Origin: Neodontobutis hainanensis
Lineage: Eukaryota > Chordata > Actinopteri > Gobiiformes > Odontobutidae
DNA length: 64,000 nucleotides
Assembly: GCA_024349245.1 (NCBI GenBank)
Contig: JALDNG010000492.1
Location: forward strand, 1-64,000
Direction: 5' to 3'
The notes beneath the pieces were generated by a model, which worked only from the letters and a program-made list of their open reading frames with translations, had not been told where the DNA came from and ran no database searches. This document shows, piece by piece, positions 19,490 through 31,495 of this stretch; within the stretch, counting starts at the first letter, position 1, and each line of letters begins with the position of its first letter. The translations under genes were made by a program, and so were the position numbers.

Positions 19490-22400
19490 TGGTGGCCCGT
19501 GAGAGACGGTGTGTGACTATGTGAAAGGGAGACAGCCATGGCTGATGGTGAGAGGAGAAACTTGATGTGGGGCATCCAGAGAACCCTGCTCACCCTATCA
19601 CCGGATGAACTGTTCCAGACTGCCAAAGCCCTGGGGCCCATTACTGGAGGGGACCAGCCAGGTCTTACGTCAGGGGATGAGGAGAGTTGTTTCCAGTATC
19701 AGTGATGACATCATCAGTGATGTTATGTGCAGTAAAACTTTATTTGAGTCTGAAGACATGGGGATGTCATATTTGCTACAGCTCAAAGATGTTATTAATG
19801 AGCTCATCCAAAGTCGTGATTTGTTAGTACCAATAGCCCCGTCCCCAGACACCCAGATCAATGACACTGTTCAAAGTCGGATTAATGATAACTTACAGTA
19901 AAATGAAACAGAAGACACAATGACTGATCCCCACTAAGTTGTGAGCGCAAACAGTACAGAAATCCAGGAGCTGCTTACTAGTTATGAGGAGCTAAGTTAA
20001 AGAATCTGACAGTACATGCCCACAGTCGCTGCTCAGCCTGTACTGCAGTCACTAGTAAAAATACAGCCTAAATCACAGTTTAGAGCACAAAACAACTCAA
20101 CTGAAAACCCCACACATGAAAAAGTTGTGTCACTCAGAGATCTCTCATACCTCCACCGTAGAGAGTTCAAAATCCAAGAGATCAGATATAAGCTATAACA
20201 ATGTTTGTTGTCAGATCGAAGAAGGGTTTAAAGATCAGTTGAGCGATGCTGAAATAGTCAGAACTGTCTTAAGAGTTATCAAACCTGGTAATTTCAAAGA
20301 CATGCTGATGACTAAAGATGAACTGGCAGTAGGAGAAATAAAAGACTTTTGCACTCCCACCTTCATGAACAGACCAACATAGATTTGTTCCAAGAACTAA
20401 TGTGCACTAAGCAAGGTGAGGGTGAGACCCCAGCAGTTCCTCTATCGAGTCATAGGCCTTAAGCAGAAGATCCTGCTTGCCTCAAAAACATAGCCACAGA
20501 TGTAAAGTACTCTGCTAGTACGGTCCAAGATGTGTTTCTCCATACTGTGTATCGGGGCTAGGACACAAACACAGTGACATTCAAAGAGAACTAAAACCAT
20601 TACTAGCTGACCCTTCAGTTACTGATGAAGCAATACTCAAACATCTCAAAAAGTAATTAGTGATGAAAAGGCAGCGACGCCTAGGTCCAGTGACACGCCC
20701 CAGAGGTGCCCATGCACAAGGTTCACTGAAGTGAATGCTGCTCAGAGCCCTGTGACAAAAGACGACACTTGTGTGAAGAGAAATGATAAAAGACGAACCT
20801 AATACAACAACTGGTTTTAAAAAGTTGAAGAGTTAACAAGTATATCTGCAATCACAAAAAGCAGAGCAAATGAGCCAACACATGAAAAGCAAAGCAAGTC
20901 GAGAACACAAAACAACGTGGCTGTGCATTGTATCTTGAACAAAATCGTCCTGATTGTCCTCACTGCTTTTACTGTGGAGAAGAGGGACATCGAGCAGTAG
21001 GCTGTTTAAGGAAGTCATCTCGTCAGGGAAACTGGAGCCGATCTCTGTCAAGAGACAAGTAACGCCCCAAACCGCAACAAGTAAAGACATACAACAAGGA
21101 CAGCCAGCACCAAACACACATGTCAATACACTGGCTACGGACTTACCTGATGTTAAAAAATGAAAGACTTGCAAAGCTTATTGGGAATAAAGCACTCACG
21201 CATTGTAGTCTGAATGGTTTTGCAGTTAGTGCCTTACTAGACAGTGGAGCCCAAGTAAGCATCATTGTTAGAGAATGGAAAGACAAATACTTACCAGACA
21301 CAGCATTTCAGTCACTCAGCGAAACTGTTGATGAGGAGGAGGATTTGAAACTCTATGCTTTAAATGGTGACAGACTGCCATTTGATGGCTGGGTGGCCAT
21401 AACAGTCAATCTTAAGGGTAATGTTGACCCTAGCTTGTCAATCACTGTACCATTCCTTGTTAGTAGTTTTGCTCTGGAGAGACCCATTCTTGGTTTCAAT
21501 GTCCTAGAGGAAGTGATCCAAAAGCAACCTGAGAGGTTTATTTCAACAATAACTAGTCTTCTCTGTAGTGCCATGTCCATCCCGACAGAGAAGGCAGAGC
21601 TTCTTGTGAACTTCATTCAGACTAACAAAGCTTTAGTTCAAAATGAAGTAAAAGTAAATGACACCACTATCCCAGCTGGACAAGTAGCCTGGATAAAGTG
21701 TAGTGTCTCACCTGGAATGAACTTGTCAGAGACTGTTTTTCTGTTTGAACCCGATGAAAATAACACGCAATTGACTGAACTGGACATTGGTGAGGGTTTT
21801 GTGGAGGTACATAATGCAAAGAGCCCCTATGTTCTAATACCGGTGGGCAATAACACCAAACATACTGCGACATAACAAATTAAAACAGCCCTGGGTAGTA
21901 TTTACAGTGTTGGTAAAGTAATAAATATGAACGCACCTGAGGAGCCAGAGCCCACAGTGACTGTAAGCAGTGTTGCCCCCACTCCCGCCATCTCCATGGC
22001 TACCTTCCATTGATCTAAGTCATCTCACTGATGAACAACAAGCAAAAGTTGACAAAATGCTCTGTGAAGAGTCAGAAGCCTTTGCCCGAGACAGCACAGA
22101 CATCGGATGTATACCTACCCTGCAAATGTCAATCAACTGGAAGACAATATCCCAGTCCAGAGAGCCTACTCACCAATACCAAAGCCACTTTTCAAAGAGG
22201 TAAAAGACTACATATAAGAACTGTTGCTAAAAGGTCCCCGTATGCTGCTCCAGTTGTATGTGTCAGAAAAAAAAGATGGCAGTCTAAGACTGTGTATTGA
22301 TTATAGGCTTCTTAATAAAAAGACTGTGCCTGATAGACATCCACTGCCCAGAATACAAGATTTGACAGACATGCAGGGAAGGAAATGTCATAGGATATGG

Positions 22401-22855
22401 CTTAAGGACTTTGACACAAGTTGAACGCACCTATCACCTACATAGTGGGAAGTTAGAGTTCCTTGCCTTGAAATGGGCTGTGTGTGAAAAATTCCAGGGC
22501 TACCTGTATTATGCACCCCATTTCACAATATACACAGACAACAACCCACTGACTTTTGTCATGAGTACAGCAAAACTCAATGCAGTTGGCCATAGATGGG
22601 TTGGAGAACTCTCAGATTTCAGATTTGACATACAATACAGACCAGAAAAACTAACGTTGATGCCGATACACTCTCACGTATTCCACTTGACATTAAAAAG
22701 TATGTTTCAGAATGTACAGAAACTTTTAGATGAGGCGGTACAAGCAACATGGGACGGAGCCATGTAGCCAGACAGAAAGGCGTAGCCTGGGTGGCCGCCT
22801 TAAAACCACTGCTCCAGATTCACACCCGCCACCTCAAGCCAACCTGGGAGAATCA
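19490..22855 (+). mobile_element. Ty3/Gypsy retrotransposon remnant, unit 2
   Basis: Copy of the unit 1 remnant with the same gag start (19538), zinc knuckle, protease, truncated RT and the identical RT to RNase H junction near 22376. Extra damage: the RT N-terminal frame carries a TAA at about 22215 (CATATAAGA for CATACAAGA in units 1 and 3), and several homopolymers differ in length by one. RNase H is open from 22411 to 22767. Confidence 0.85.
21120..21875 (+). CDS. Gypsy aspartic protease region, unit 2 (251 codons open)
   Basis: The same length and motifs as in unit 1 (LLDSGAQVSII, RPILGFNVL). Differences are a few residues, for example Phe for Ile after DTA and Arg for Gln near the start. 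It is part of the dead gypsy copy; the open frame has no intact gag or RT partner. Confidence 0.75.
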   Translation: MSIHWLRTYLMLKNERLAKLIGNKALTHCSLNGFAVSALLDSGAQVSIIVREWKDKYLPDTAFQSLSETVDEEEDLKLYALNGDRLPFDGWVAITVNLKGNVDPSLSITVPFLVSSFALERPILGFNVLEEVIQKQPERFISTITSLLCSAMSIPTEKAELLVNFIQTNKALVQNEVKVNDTTIPAGQVAWIKCSVSPGMNLSETVFLFEPDENNTQLTELDIGEGFVEVHNAKSPYVLIPVGNNTKHTAT

Positions 22856-22877
22856 TTCAGCTGATGTTGACACAATA

Positions 22878-24210
22878 ATGTCTGACCAACAAATCCAGGT
22901 ATACGTTTATAGAAAGACATTGATACAATTTAGTACATAAACTAAAATGTGCATAAACTGTTATTAATATAGGCACTGGAACAAGATCTTCAGTCTGGGT
23001 GCATTCAGTCAGGGAGAATGTACATATTCAAAAACACAAATTGTGCAGACTTCCTTAGAATAAACTATTCTGCCCACCTGACAGTGTTTGAGGACACAAA
23101 GGTAAGTCTCCACTAATTTTCATTGCGCAAGACAAAATTGCATAAAACACACTTGAGTTTAACATAAAAGTCAAATGTATATTTTTCACTTTTAGACTGA
23201 ACAGCTTTTAGGCAGGATTCACAAGCTGGTTGGTAAAGACATGGATGCCCTAAAGAAAGAAGAGGATGTGGCAGAGGTTATTTTGCCAGAAGTAAGATAA
23301 TTTCTGATGATTTTTACAATTTGGTTGGGTTGTTGCACTTGTGTAGCAATATATTTTTTATTACAGGTCATAATTCAGTGGCTGAGAAATCATTTTGGCA
23401 TATATCGCCATGAAGCAGAATGGATCCTAAAGCATACCACTCCTCCCAGTGACACATACTGGTAAGCCTGGGACTGTCGTCTGAGAGCAGGAGAAGGCCA
23501 AACAATTACTAACACTACTACTAATAATTGTGCAATTATACCTACAGGCTGCATATTGACGAGATCAACATGTCAACAATCACCATAGAAGATGTAAATA
23601 CTTATGTTCTGACTATTAATGACAACCAATGCTCAAAAAGATCATTTTTGAATGTATTGCTGCAGCTTTCAAGCAATCTTCTACAGAAGATTTTTTCAGA
23701 AGTTGTTCTAATGGATGGAGACAAAGCCATTGCAAACGTGGCAGCTACCTGTAAAAGGTTTAAATCAGTTGTGACACAGGAAACATTTCTCAAAGACATA
23801 CACTATAAATGGCTGAACAGTAAGTAGACCCGTCTATTCCAATTGTAATATGAAAGATAGATTTAAAGACTTTTAAACAAACTAAATTAACACTTATGTA
23901 CAAATGTATTTGAAGGTGTAATAGATCTTAAAAAACTGGACCAGATTTCCAAAAGCAATTACAGCAGATGTATACAATTAGTACAAGTCCTTCCCAGGAG
24001 ATACAAACGTTTCATTATATATTTGTGAAGCTATTTATTATTTAAAATCTCAGATTGTGACTATTTAAAAAGAAGTCTGTGACAAATATTTTTCCAGGCT
24101 GTATTGGCAAAGGAAAGTGGGGAGAACTCCAGGGCATCTATGCTGCTTTCAGAGAAAATTGGGTTTCCAAAAGTAGTCATGTGGAGGTTTCATTTTGTTG
24201 TTCAAGGTGA
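22878..24210 (+). CDS. F-box-like gene, six exons, unit 2 (predicted 241 aa)
   Basis: Exons 22878-22898, 22973-23101, 23196-23291, 23367-23461, 23548-23819 and 24098-24210 have exactly the same lengths as in unit 1 (21, 129, 96, 95, 272, 113). The exons look identical or nearly so to unit 1, while the introns differ by small indels (for example TTGCGCAAG for TTGCAAG, an added TTGG, and fewer A or T in runs). This contrast is what a gene under constraint would show, although the copies may be too young for it to mean much. F-box-like segment as in unit 1. Confidence 0.6.
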
Positions 24211-24347
24211 GGGCAGTCCAACAGTTTAGCTAATGCCATTGCTGTAGGTTTACATTAGGATGCAGTAATGATGGCAATTTCAATATCTTACACTATACAC
24301 TAATACTTAATAGTGACCAAACACTTGGCACAGGCCACAACAAACAA

Positions 24348-25347
24348 AGGGAGCTTTTTAGCGGCCACTTTTAAAAGTGGCAGATCACTTTAAAACACCT
24401 TTTTTAAAAAAACACCTTTTGTTGTTTAGCTGCAAATTGTTGGAAATATGTTATGGTGTATTACTTTATATCAGTTAAATAATCAAAGTTTTTACCAACG
24501 AGGAGTTTATAATTATTTTTTAATAGTGTAAGATATTTCAATCTAAACCTAAGGCACTGGCCTTGTCAGAACGACCAATTCGTCAAGGGGTCTGTCTGCA
24601 GACTACAGCCCATACACCATTGATACATGGAGTAAATAAAGTCTTTGTCGCCCTCTTTTGGTGAATATAGAGTAGTGTTTGAACCAAGTAGAGCACAATG
24701 TGTGTAATACTATGCCATTGAAAGATTTATATTATAAAACGGCATACTTATAAGAATAAAATATAAGAAGCCATTGTATTTAAACATTGTCTTTTAGAAA
24801 GTGACCTGACCTCTGATTAAAATGGCATCCAAAAGGAGGTGGCATTAAAAAGAGACTACAATAGAATCATGTTTTTCACTTCTTTATTTCTCCTAAAACG
24901 TGAATAGCACATTGTATAAAACGTACAAATTAATATATTAACATGAAGGTCAAATAATTGGTGGTCATTTGCGTTCTAAGTCCAAAAATCACTCTGAGCT
25001 CGATTTACCAGTCTGGCTAAGTGGCTAGGCTAACAGTAATGTACCAAACACATAGTTTGTATAGATGAGCACATAATTAACTATGTTCACAAACATGTCT
25101 TACAGCTGTCAAAACGCCCTTTCTATTTCAATCATGTGTGTGAATTTTTAATAATATAAATAGGCTATTTTTCTCTGACCTGTTGAGTAAAGTCGCATAT
25201 ACATTAGGATACGTGGCCAAAGTCCAAGCAGCCGTTTTAACAAAAGTGGCCGGACGGTCGGACTGTTTTCGTAGAGGCTAGAACCATGGCCGTCTGTCAT
25301 CATAAACCATCAAAAGTGGTCTGTCACTTTTAAAAGTGGAAAGCCCT
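24348..25347. mobile_element. MITE-like DNA element, unit 2
   Basis: Copy of the unit 1 element with the same palindromic ends. Left-end indels (GAGCTTTTTAGCGGCC) and an extra GTCCAA block near 25222 set it apart. It is non-coding. Confidence 0.6.
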
Positions 25348-26733
25348 AAATGCGCCCTCTGGTGGTTGTGGCTGGTGAACTGGAAATACATCTGCCAGTT
25401 TAGGATCTCGGCGCTGCTGTAACAAGGTTAAGACACAAGACAGAATAATAGAACATAGTTTGTTTCAACACTTTACACTATGGCCATGTTATTATTAATT
25501 CATATATTAAATACTTGATATAAAGAACCAGTTGAAACACAGTGGCGCGCGTGCTGACGTAAGCACGTAGGCTACAGGTGCTGGTTGCTAAGTTCATCTG
25601 TTCGAGCGAAAAAGCGTCATTGCAAATTTGCAAACTTGGCTGTGAGAAAATAACGCACATTTTGAGTTTTACTCGGCGATTTCTTGAAAAGAGACTTCAA
25701 CTCCGGACTTTTCCACTAAAACATCTGCTGAGCACCCACTGACCAGGACTACGAGACCGTTTTGAGAAAAAAGGTGAGACTTAATAATTTTACATTTTCA
25801 CGTTATTTTCAATGGGCTTTATCATTACTACTACACGGCCCAACATAGCGACCAATACTTTTAAGCAAAATCAGCATTTATCAGGATTACGGTATGTTTT
25901 ATAGTAAATTTACTAGAAAATGTGTCGCTTTTTATCTGCTCAACGATTAGTTAGGCTATTTGATAGGACTACAATACAGAATTATCAAGTTAAAAGCAAC
26001 ACTGGTGATGATGAGTAAAAATAGTTGATTTGTTTGGTAAATAATTGACATGTACAAGTAAAGACCACTGTGCTTAGGCCAAGAGGTTATGTTTAGACCT
26101 ACACTGTTTGTATTTGAGCTTTTAATGTAATTGGGTATATTCATAAAGTCTTATACACTTAGTAGACATAGTTTCTGTTCTTTATTGAAATTAAAACAGT
26201 AACAAAATAATACATTGTTTAAGCTAGCCCATCTGTCCAGGCGTGGAAAGCAATAATAAGTGAAAGTCAAACTTTAATTCCAAAGCATTTTTAAAACAAG
26301 CTTAGCTGTGTGCTTAAGTGCTGTACAAGTCATATAGACATGAAACAATAAAGTAAGAACTGAAACAGACTATAACCATCTGAAATACAAAAAGCACTTA
26401 AATATAACCTCTTTAAAGTAACACCATTTGTGTTCTACTGTAACTTTAGATTTGTTGCATTTCAATGTAAACCTTGTGACTATGAAAGAGTTTTTGTCAA
26501 TAATGTGTCTATTGCACCTTTTATCTGTTAAAACCTGTCAGAGTTTGTCACTATAAAGAATTCACATGATTGACTTAAACCAGTGACACTAGTTTAACAC
26601 TTTGACAAAGACATAAAAAGGATATTTATGGAGCATTACACCAATATGTGTCGTATTTGAGAATAATAATTGTGTAACTATGACATGCAGCAGTATTTTA
26701 ACTGAATTTTAACTCTTTTCAGATCTTCACAAA

Positions 26734-27618
26734 ATGGCCCAGCGCGTCTCCTGGACGACGAAGCCCGGGTGTCCTGATGTGCTCCTCCTGCGCAGGCTGC
26801 TCACACTCCACACCCACTGTTCCATCTACACCTGCCTCCTCCACAAGGCCCTCTAACAGTGCTTTAATGTCTGTCTCTCCACAGGAGACACAGGGCTTCA
26901 GCTGGACCTGTGTCCTGGCTCCAAACCCCAACAGACCTGGCAGCCCACTCCTGATCCTGCGCAGGATCCCTCCACCTGAGGCTAAGGTCTCTGACACCCT
27001 CTCCTCCTCTTCAAGCTCCTGCTCTTCCTCTGGTTCTGACTCTAGTTCCTCCTCTCGCTCCTCCTCCCCTTCTACCCCTCTGTATCCCCTCGCCCCACTC
27101 GACCCCTAAGTCTCATAATAGGATCCTCACCCTTAGCTGCAGCTCCTCCTCCCCCTGCTCTTCTCCCTCCTGCTCCCTCCTTGCTCCACTTTCTTTTATC
27201 TGCCTTCTGCTAAGAGTCCTAACTTGAGCTCTAACTCCTCGACCTGCAGCTCTCCTCCCCTGCTCCTCCCTCTCCACCCTCACCCCCCCGTCTCTCCTCC
27301 CCTGCTCCTCCCTCTCCACCCTCACCCCTGCCGTCTCTCCTCCCCTGCTCCTCCCCTCTCCACCCTCACCCCTGCCGTCTCTCCTCCCCTGCTCCTCCCC
27401 TCTCCACCCTCACCCCTGCCGTCTCTCCTCCTGCTAATGGCTCTGATTCTGACTCCAGCTCTGGATCTAGCTCCTCCCACTCCTCCCCTCTCTCCCCTCA
27501 CTCCTCTGGTCTCTCTAGTTCTTCTAAAAGGAGCCGTAAGCGTGGCTCCAGCTCCTTATCCTGCTCTCCTGCCTCTTCTCCTCCTCCTGCTAAGGTCTCT
27601 AAGCTGAGCTTTAACTAG
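26734..27618 (+). pseudogene. Ser/Pro-rich gene copy, unit 2
   Basis: The same exon as unit 1 with the acceptor at 26722 and ATG at 26734. Two bases are missing in the CACACAC run near 26810, which shifts the frame after about 22 codons. A second open stretch runs 26777-27109 in the shifted frame, and the C-terminal basic tail (KRSRKR...KLSFN, stop 27616-27618) is intact in its own frame. Either dead, or the loss is an error in a CA run. Confidence 0.4.
27250..27422 (+). repeat. 44-bp VNTR, 4 copies (unit 2)
   Basis: Same unit as in unit 1, four copies, the first carrying CACCCCCCCGT instead of CACCCCTGCCGT. Several copies have one C fewer in the CCTCCC run. Confidence 0.9.
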
Positions 27619-27793
27619 CCTCCCCTCCTGCCCCTCCTCTCTCCCCTCTCTCTCCTGCTGATTTCTCTCTTTAAGATCTGATGCCCTCTTTCTTTCTTTT
27701 GAGGTTTGTGTCACTGAAAATCTGGGTTAAGTATAAAAAATTTTTTTTATCAAGTTTTTGTTACATTTTAAAATAAGTTTTGTTAGTGAGTGT

Positions 27794-27912
27794 TGTCTGG
27801 TGGTGGTTTTGTGGTGTTTTTTTTGGTGGTTTTGTGGTGGTTTTATGGTGTGGTGTCTGGTGGTGGTTTTGTGGTGTTTTTTTTGGTGGTTTTGTGGTGG
27901 TTTTATGATGTG
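27794..27912 (+). repeat. 60-bp G/T minisatellite, 2 copies (unit 2)
   Basis: Two copies as in unit 1; the second ends TTTTATGATGTG. Confidence 0.9.
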
Positions 27913-28435
27913 AAAAAATCTGAAAAATATTGAATGTGTTAGTAGCTGGTTAAGTTTGATTTTGCTGATTTGTTAAAAAAAAAAAAAAAAAGGACAAAAA
28001 GTTTGTTTTTGGTGGTGTTAAGTTACATGTCGTTTGTTTTGTGCAAAATGCAAAGGTAAGTATCTTGTTGAGATGGATGTTAAGTGTTTTACCCATGACA
28101 GGTGTAAAACATTTTAACACATGTTAACCACACAATTTACTTAATTCTATGTATTTTAGACTTTAGTATCTTTGACTTTACTCAGATGATAATGAGAGCC
28201 TAAAACATGTTTCTTTTGAGATATTTGCTCAATGTTTTAGTTTGGATTAACACTGTCTGGATATAGATATATTTATAAAAACACAAATATTAAAAAATAA
28301 AAGCAACACATTAAAAGGAAATGCCGTTCCCAAATAAGTGAGCATGTAAAAGATGAGTGTTCATTACCTACGCTTGATTAACTCTTCTTCACAGATTCAC
28401 ATGCCATTTTTTTTCTCTTTTGATTTTTTACAAAG

Positions 28436-29850
28436 GTGACCGACAGTAAAGACACGGCAGTAAATATTGTCCAAGAGCTTGTGAATCGACGAGAGAAGAG
28501 TAAACGCAAAGAAAGGAAATAAAGGAAAGAATTGAAGCACATAGAGAACCATGAAAGAGAGGAAAGAAAGCTCAGAGAAAAGTGGAAGCAATGTTAGTAT
28601 TAATCATGTTTATGAACACACATTTGAAGGAAGCAGGTCGGTCTAAGTCAAGTGTAATAAATTAATTTATCTCTTTTCTCTTCCAGTGAAGAAAGTGGTG
28701 TTCGATGGAGCGGAGGAGGGGCAGGACTCGCCAGATTCACACTAAAGGTAAGTATTATTGCAGACTCAGAGAATACACCAAGCAGCACAAGGTTTTATTC
28801 TTTAAACACAATAGAAGAGGACTGTCTCGGTACAAGAGAGAGTTGTGGCAACATTTTTACTGCCTTCATGTCTCCATCTGATGCTGTCATGAAGAATGGT
28901 GCATTTCTTTATTTTACTCTCACCATTTCTTCTAGAGATTAAAATGGAAGACATATTGTTGTCGTAAAGAAAATGGAATTAAGCAAAAGTGTAAGGCACA
29001 GTAATAACGCCACATGAAGAAGAATATAAGAGATGAAATGCAAAGTAAAGGGAATTAGAAAGAAGAAACAAAACAAAAGCTGTTTTCTTATGTATTTAAA
29101 TGTTTTAAATAATTATGTAAACTCAAATGTTCAGATATATTCTCCTCAGACTAAACTCACTGGCCTCATTTGTTTTTATGTTTTTAGGAGATGATGCAGA
29201 TGATATTAAAAGCTAAACATCACAAGATTTATTTTAAATGTGTATCTATTTAATACATGTGACAGTCTGTTATAGCAGACATGTCTAGATAAATTTGCAC
29301 TGCATTTGTTTCATTACTGTCTCTGTTTTACAGGTGAAAATAGGAGCCATGCTGTAGATAAGGTGAAGAAAAGCCGGGAACAATAAAAGGAGAGAAAATA
29401 AGTGAAGATGATGAGCAAAAAGAAATCAAACCAAAGATATGTACGTATTCATGTTGTTTATAATTCAAACCATTGTAAGTTATACAGTGGTTTGTTCATT
29501 CATTTTCTACCGCTTAGTCCCGTCAGGGGTCGCGGGTGTAATTTATATAGTTATTCATAATTTCTTCTTAAATCCAGAAAGACATCTGTGGTGAGATGAC
29601 CTACACAACAAAACACTCTGAAGGCTACAGCATCATTGTGGAGACAAACCTGTCCTGGACTCTTCTCAAACAATGGATCACAGCCTCAGACTCCAAAAGA
29701 AGAACATGTTCTCTTCAGTGAGACGTGCTAAAGCAGGACAAGAACATCAGGCCCCACAAAGGAAAAGAGACCGTCAATAACTTAAACTTTAATAACTCAA
29801 TAAGCCTCGTTTTAACATGGAAAATAAATGAGTGGGTAAAATAATTTGCT
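28436..29850 (+). other. Charged-exon set, unit 2
   Basis: Same exon candidates as unit 1: exon A from 28436, exon B ending near 28748, last exon from 29578 with AATAAA near 29823. Exon sequences agree with unit 1 and the splice motifs are kept. Confidence 0.3.
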
Positions 29851-30840
29851 TGTTTATGGCTGTGTAATTATTAGTCAAACACTATGAGGAGAATATGGTT
29901 ATCTTACATTGATAATGACTTTTTGGCTGAGCATACTCTAGGAATCAGCACTGTTATCAGATTTGGCTTATCCACTCCAGCCAGTTATTTTACTGATTGA
30001 GTTTTATAAACATTAAATACAAGAAATAGACCTTTTTTTCCCCTGTTAAAATAACTTATCAAATCTGATAAGAACAATATGCTTTCATTTAGAAAATTAT
30101 ATGTAATGTTACAAAATGATGGTATGCGTTTCTACAGTTTCATCGAGTCCTCCAACATATGGGACGTTGCTGCCAGGGACAGAGAGAGACGCTCTGAAGA
30201 GAGGGGATCGGCTGCATGTACATTGCCAGTTTTGCGACTTAAAGTCTTTCCCTTAAATATTCAGTCGATCAGTGCTGGCACTTAGGCAACCACTCCTGGA
30301 GCATGACTTCATGGAGCCACTGGGAGTTGGAAGGGGCTGTTGTTGACTTTCAATGTAGGAGGAGATGACGTCTGGCAATTAGGAGGTAAAAGCAAGAACC
30401 TCCATTTGTGCTGATGAATACTGTGTGTATTCCTCAGGAAGGCCAAAGACGGCCACATGTGGAGAAACACAGGCTGAGACTGAGAGAACCTTAGACATTG
30501 TGTCAAAATAACTCCAAAACTGCCAAAAATTTGGGAAAGTGCTTTCTTAACTGGAACCATGTCTTATAAGTGTTGATAACAACTGGGTTACAGGTAAGGC
30601 CAGAGGGACTGACTGTGACTGAATCAGTCAGTAAAGCAAGTAAAGAGGATGATGGACATGACTGTGCTTCCAATTGACAACAGACTTTGATAATGTAATT
30701 CTATTAATCCTGCCATTCCACAAAAATGAAAAATGGTCTTGTCTATGGACTTAAAAAAATATATATTCAAATATGATAGCCTTACTGAAACAAACCAAAG
30801 TCACCAAAAAGTTATGCATGCATGTTTTTTTAAGAAAAGC

Positions 30841-30934
30841 TGCTCCAAGTGAGATTTGAACTCACAACCTCAGCATTACTCTGCAGGTAACTGTCTTATA
30901 AGTACTGCGCGCTGACCGATTGCGCCACTGGAGC
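30841..30934 (-). tRNA. tRNA-Ile (UAU), intron-containing, unit 3
   Basis: This copy is identical in all stems, anticodon and intron to the unit 1 copy (94 bases), with the full D-arm GCGC/GCGC. It should be as competent as unit 1. The flanking sequence is also conserved, since it was copied as part of the 12-kb unit. Confidence 0.88.
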
Positions 30935-31495
30935 TTGTTCAACAGCAATCAGGACACAAACCTACAGCTAAGAAACTACAGATTTATGAAACCGTTTTAT
31001 CCTCAGTCCCCTAAAACCAGTCAAGATCCTCTCAGGAATTTTTCTAATCTATTCTCTCCTGCTCTGCCTCGTCAAACTCATTTGACACTGCCGTGTCAAA
31101 TGCCACAGTGAGTTCCAGTAAAACCAGAATTGAAACTTTACCAGAATCCAAGTCAGCATTTGTGTCTGATTTAGACTTAATGAAACAGTGGCTTCGTGCT
31201 CTGTTTTTCACACATCTACGTCTATGTGACACACAGCAATGTGTGGTCACATTGTTTTAATTTCATTATTGTGTGGTTTCATCATTGATGTACATTCAAT
31301 GTGAAAATGTGATGTTGTGCAGTACCATTTTCTGCCACAAGGTGGCAGCGCCCTTGTGAGACGGCATGTGCTCTTCTGGCGCTGCTCTGTCAGACCGGCA
31401 GATGCAGCCAAAGAGAACAAGAACTGATCGTGGGTCCGCCTCATTTGTTATTTCTTTTGTAGTGGGTCCACCGGCCAATACCTGCTACAGTTTCT

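Larger units (their letters stand above)
18759..30748 (+). repeat. Tandem duplication unit 2 (~12.0 kb)
   Basis: Second copy of the array, from ACTTAAAAAAATATATATTC (18759) to the same motif at 30749. It is nearly identical to unit 1 in long stretches. Distinctive changes: a 2-base loss in the tRNA D-arm, a 14-base loss near 19095 (GACACGGCC instead of GACACTGCCGTGTCAAATGCC), a stop in the RT region at 22215, and a 2-base loss early in the Ser/Pro ORF. Confidence 0.95.
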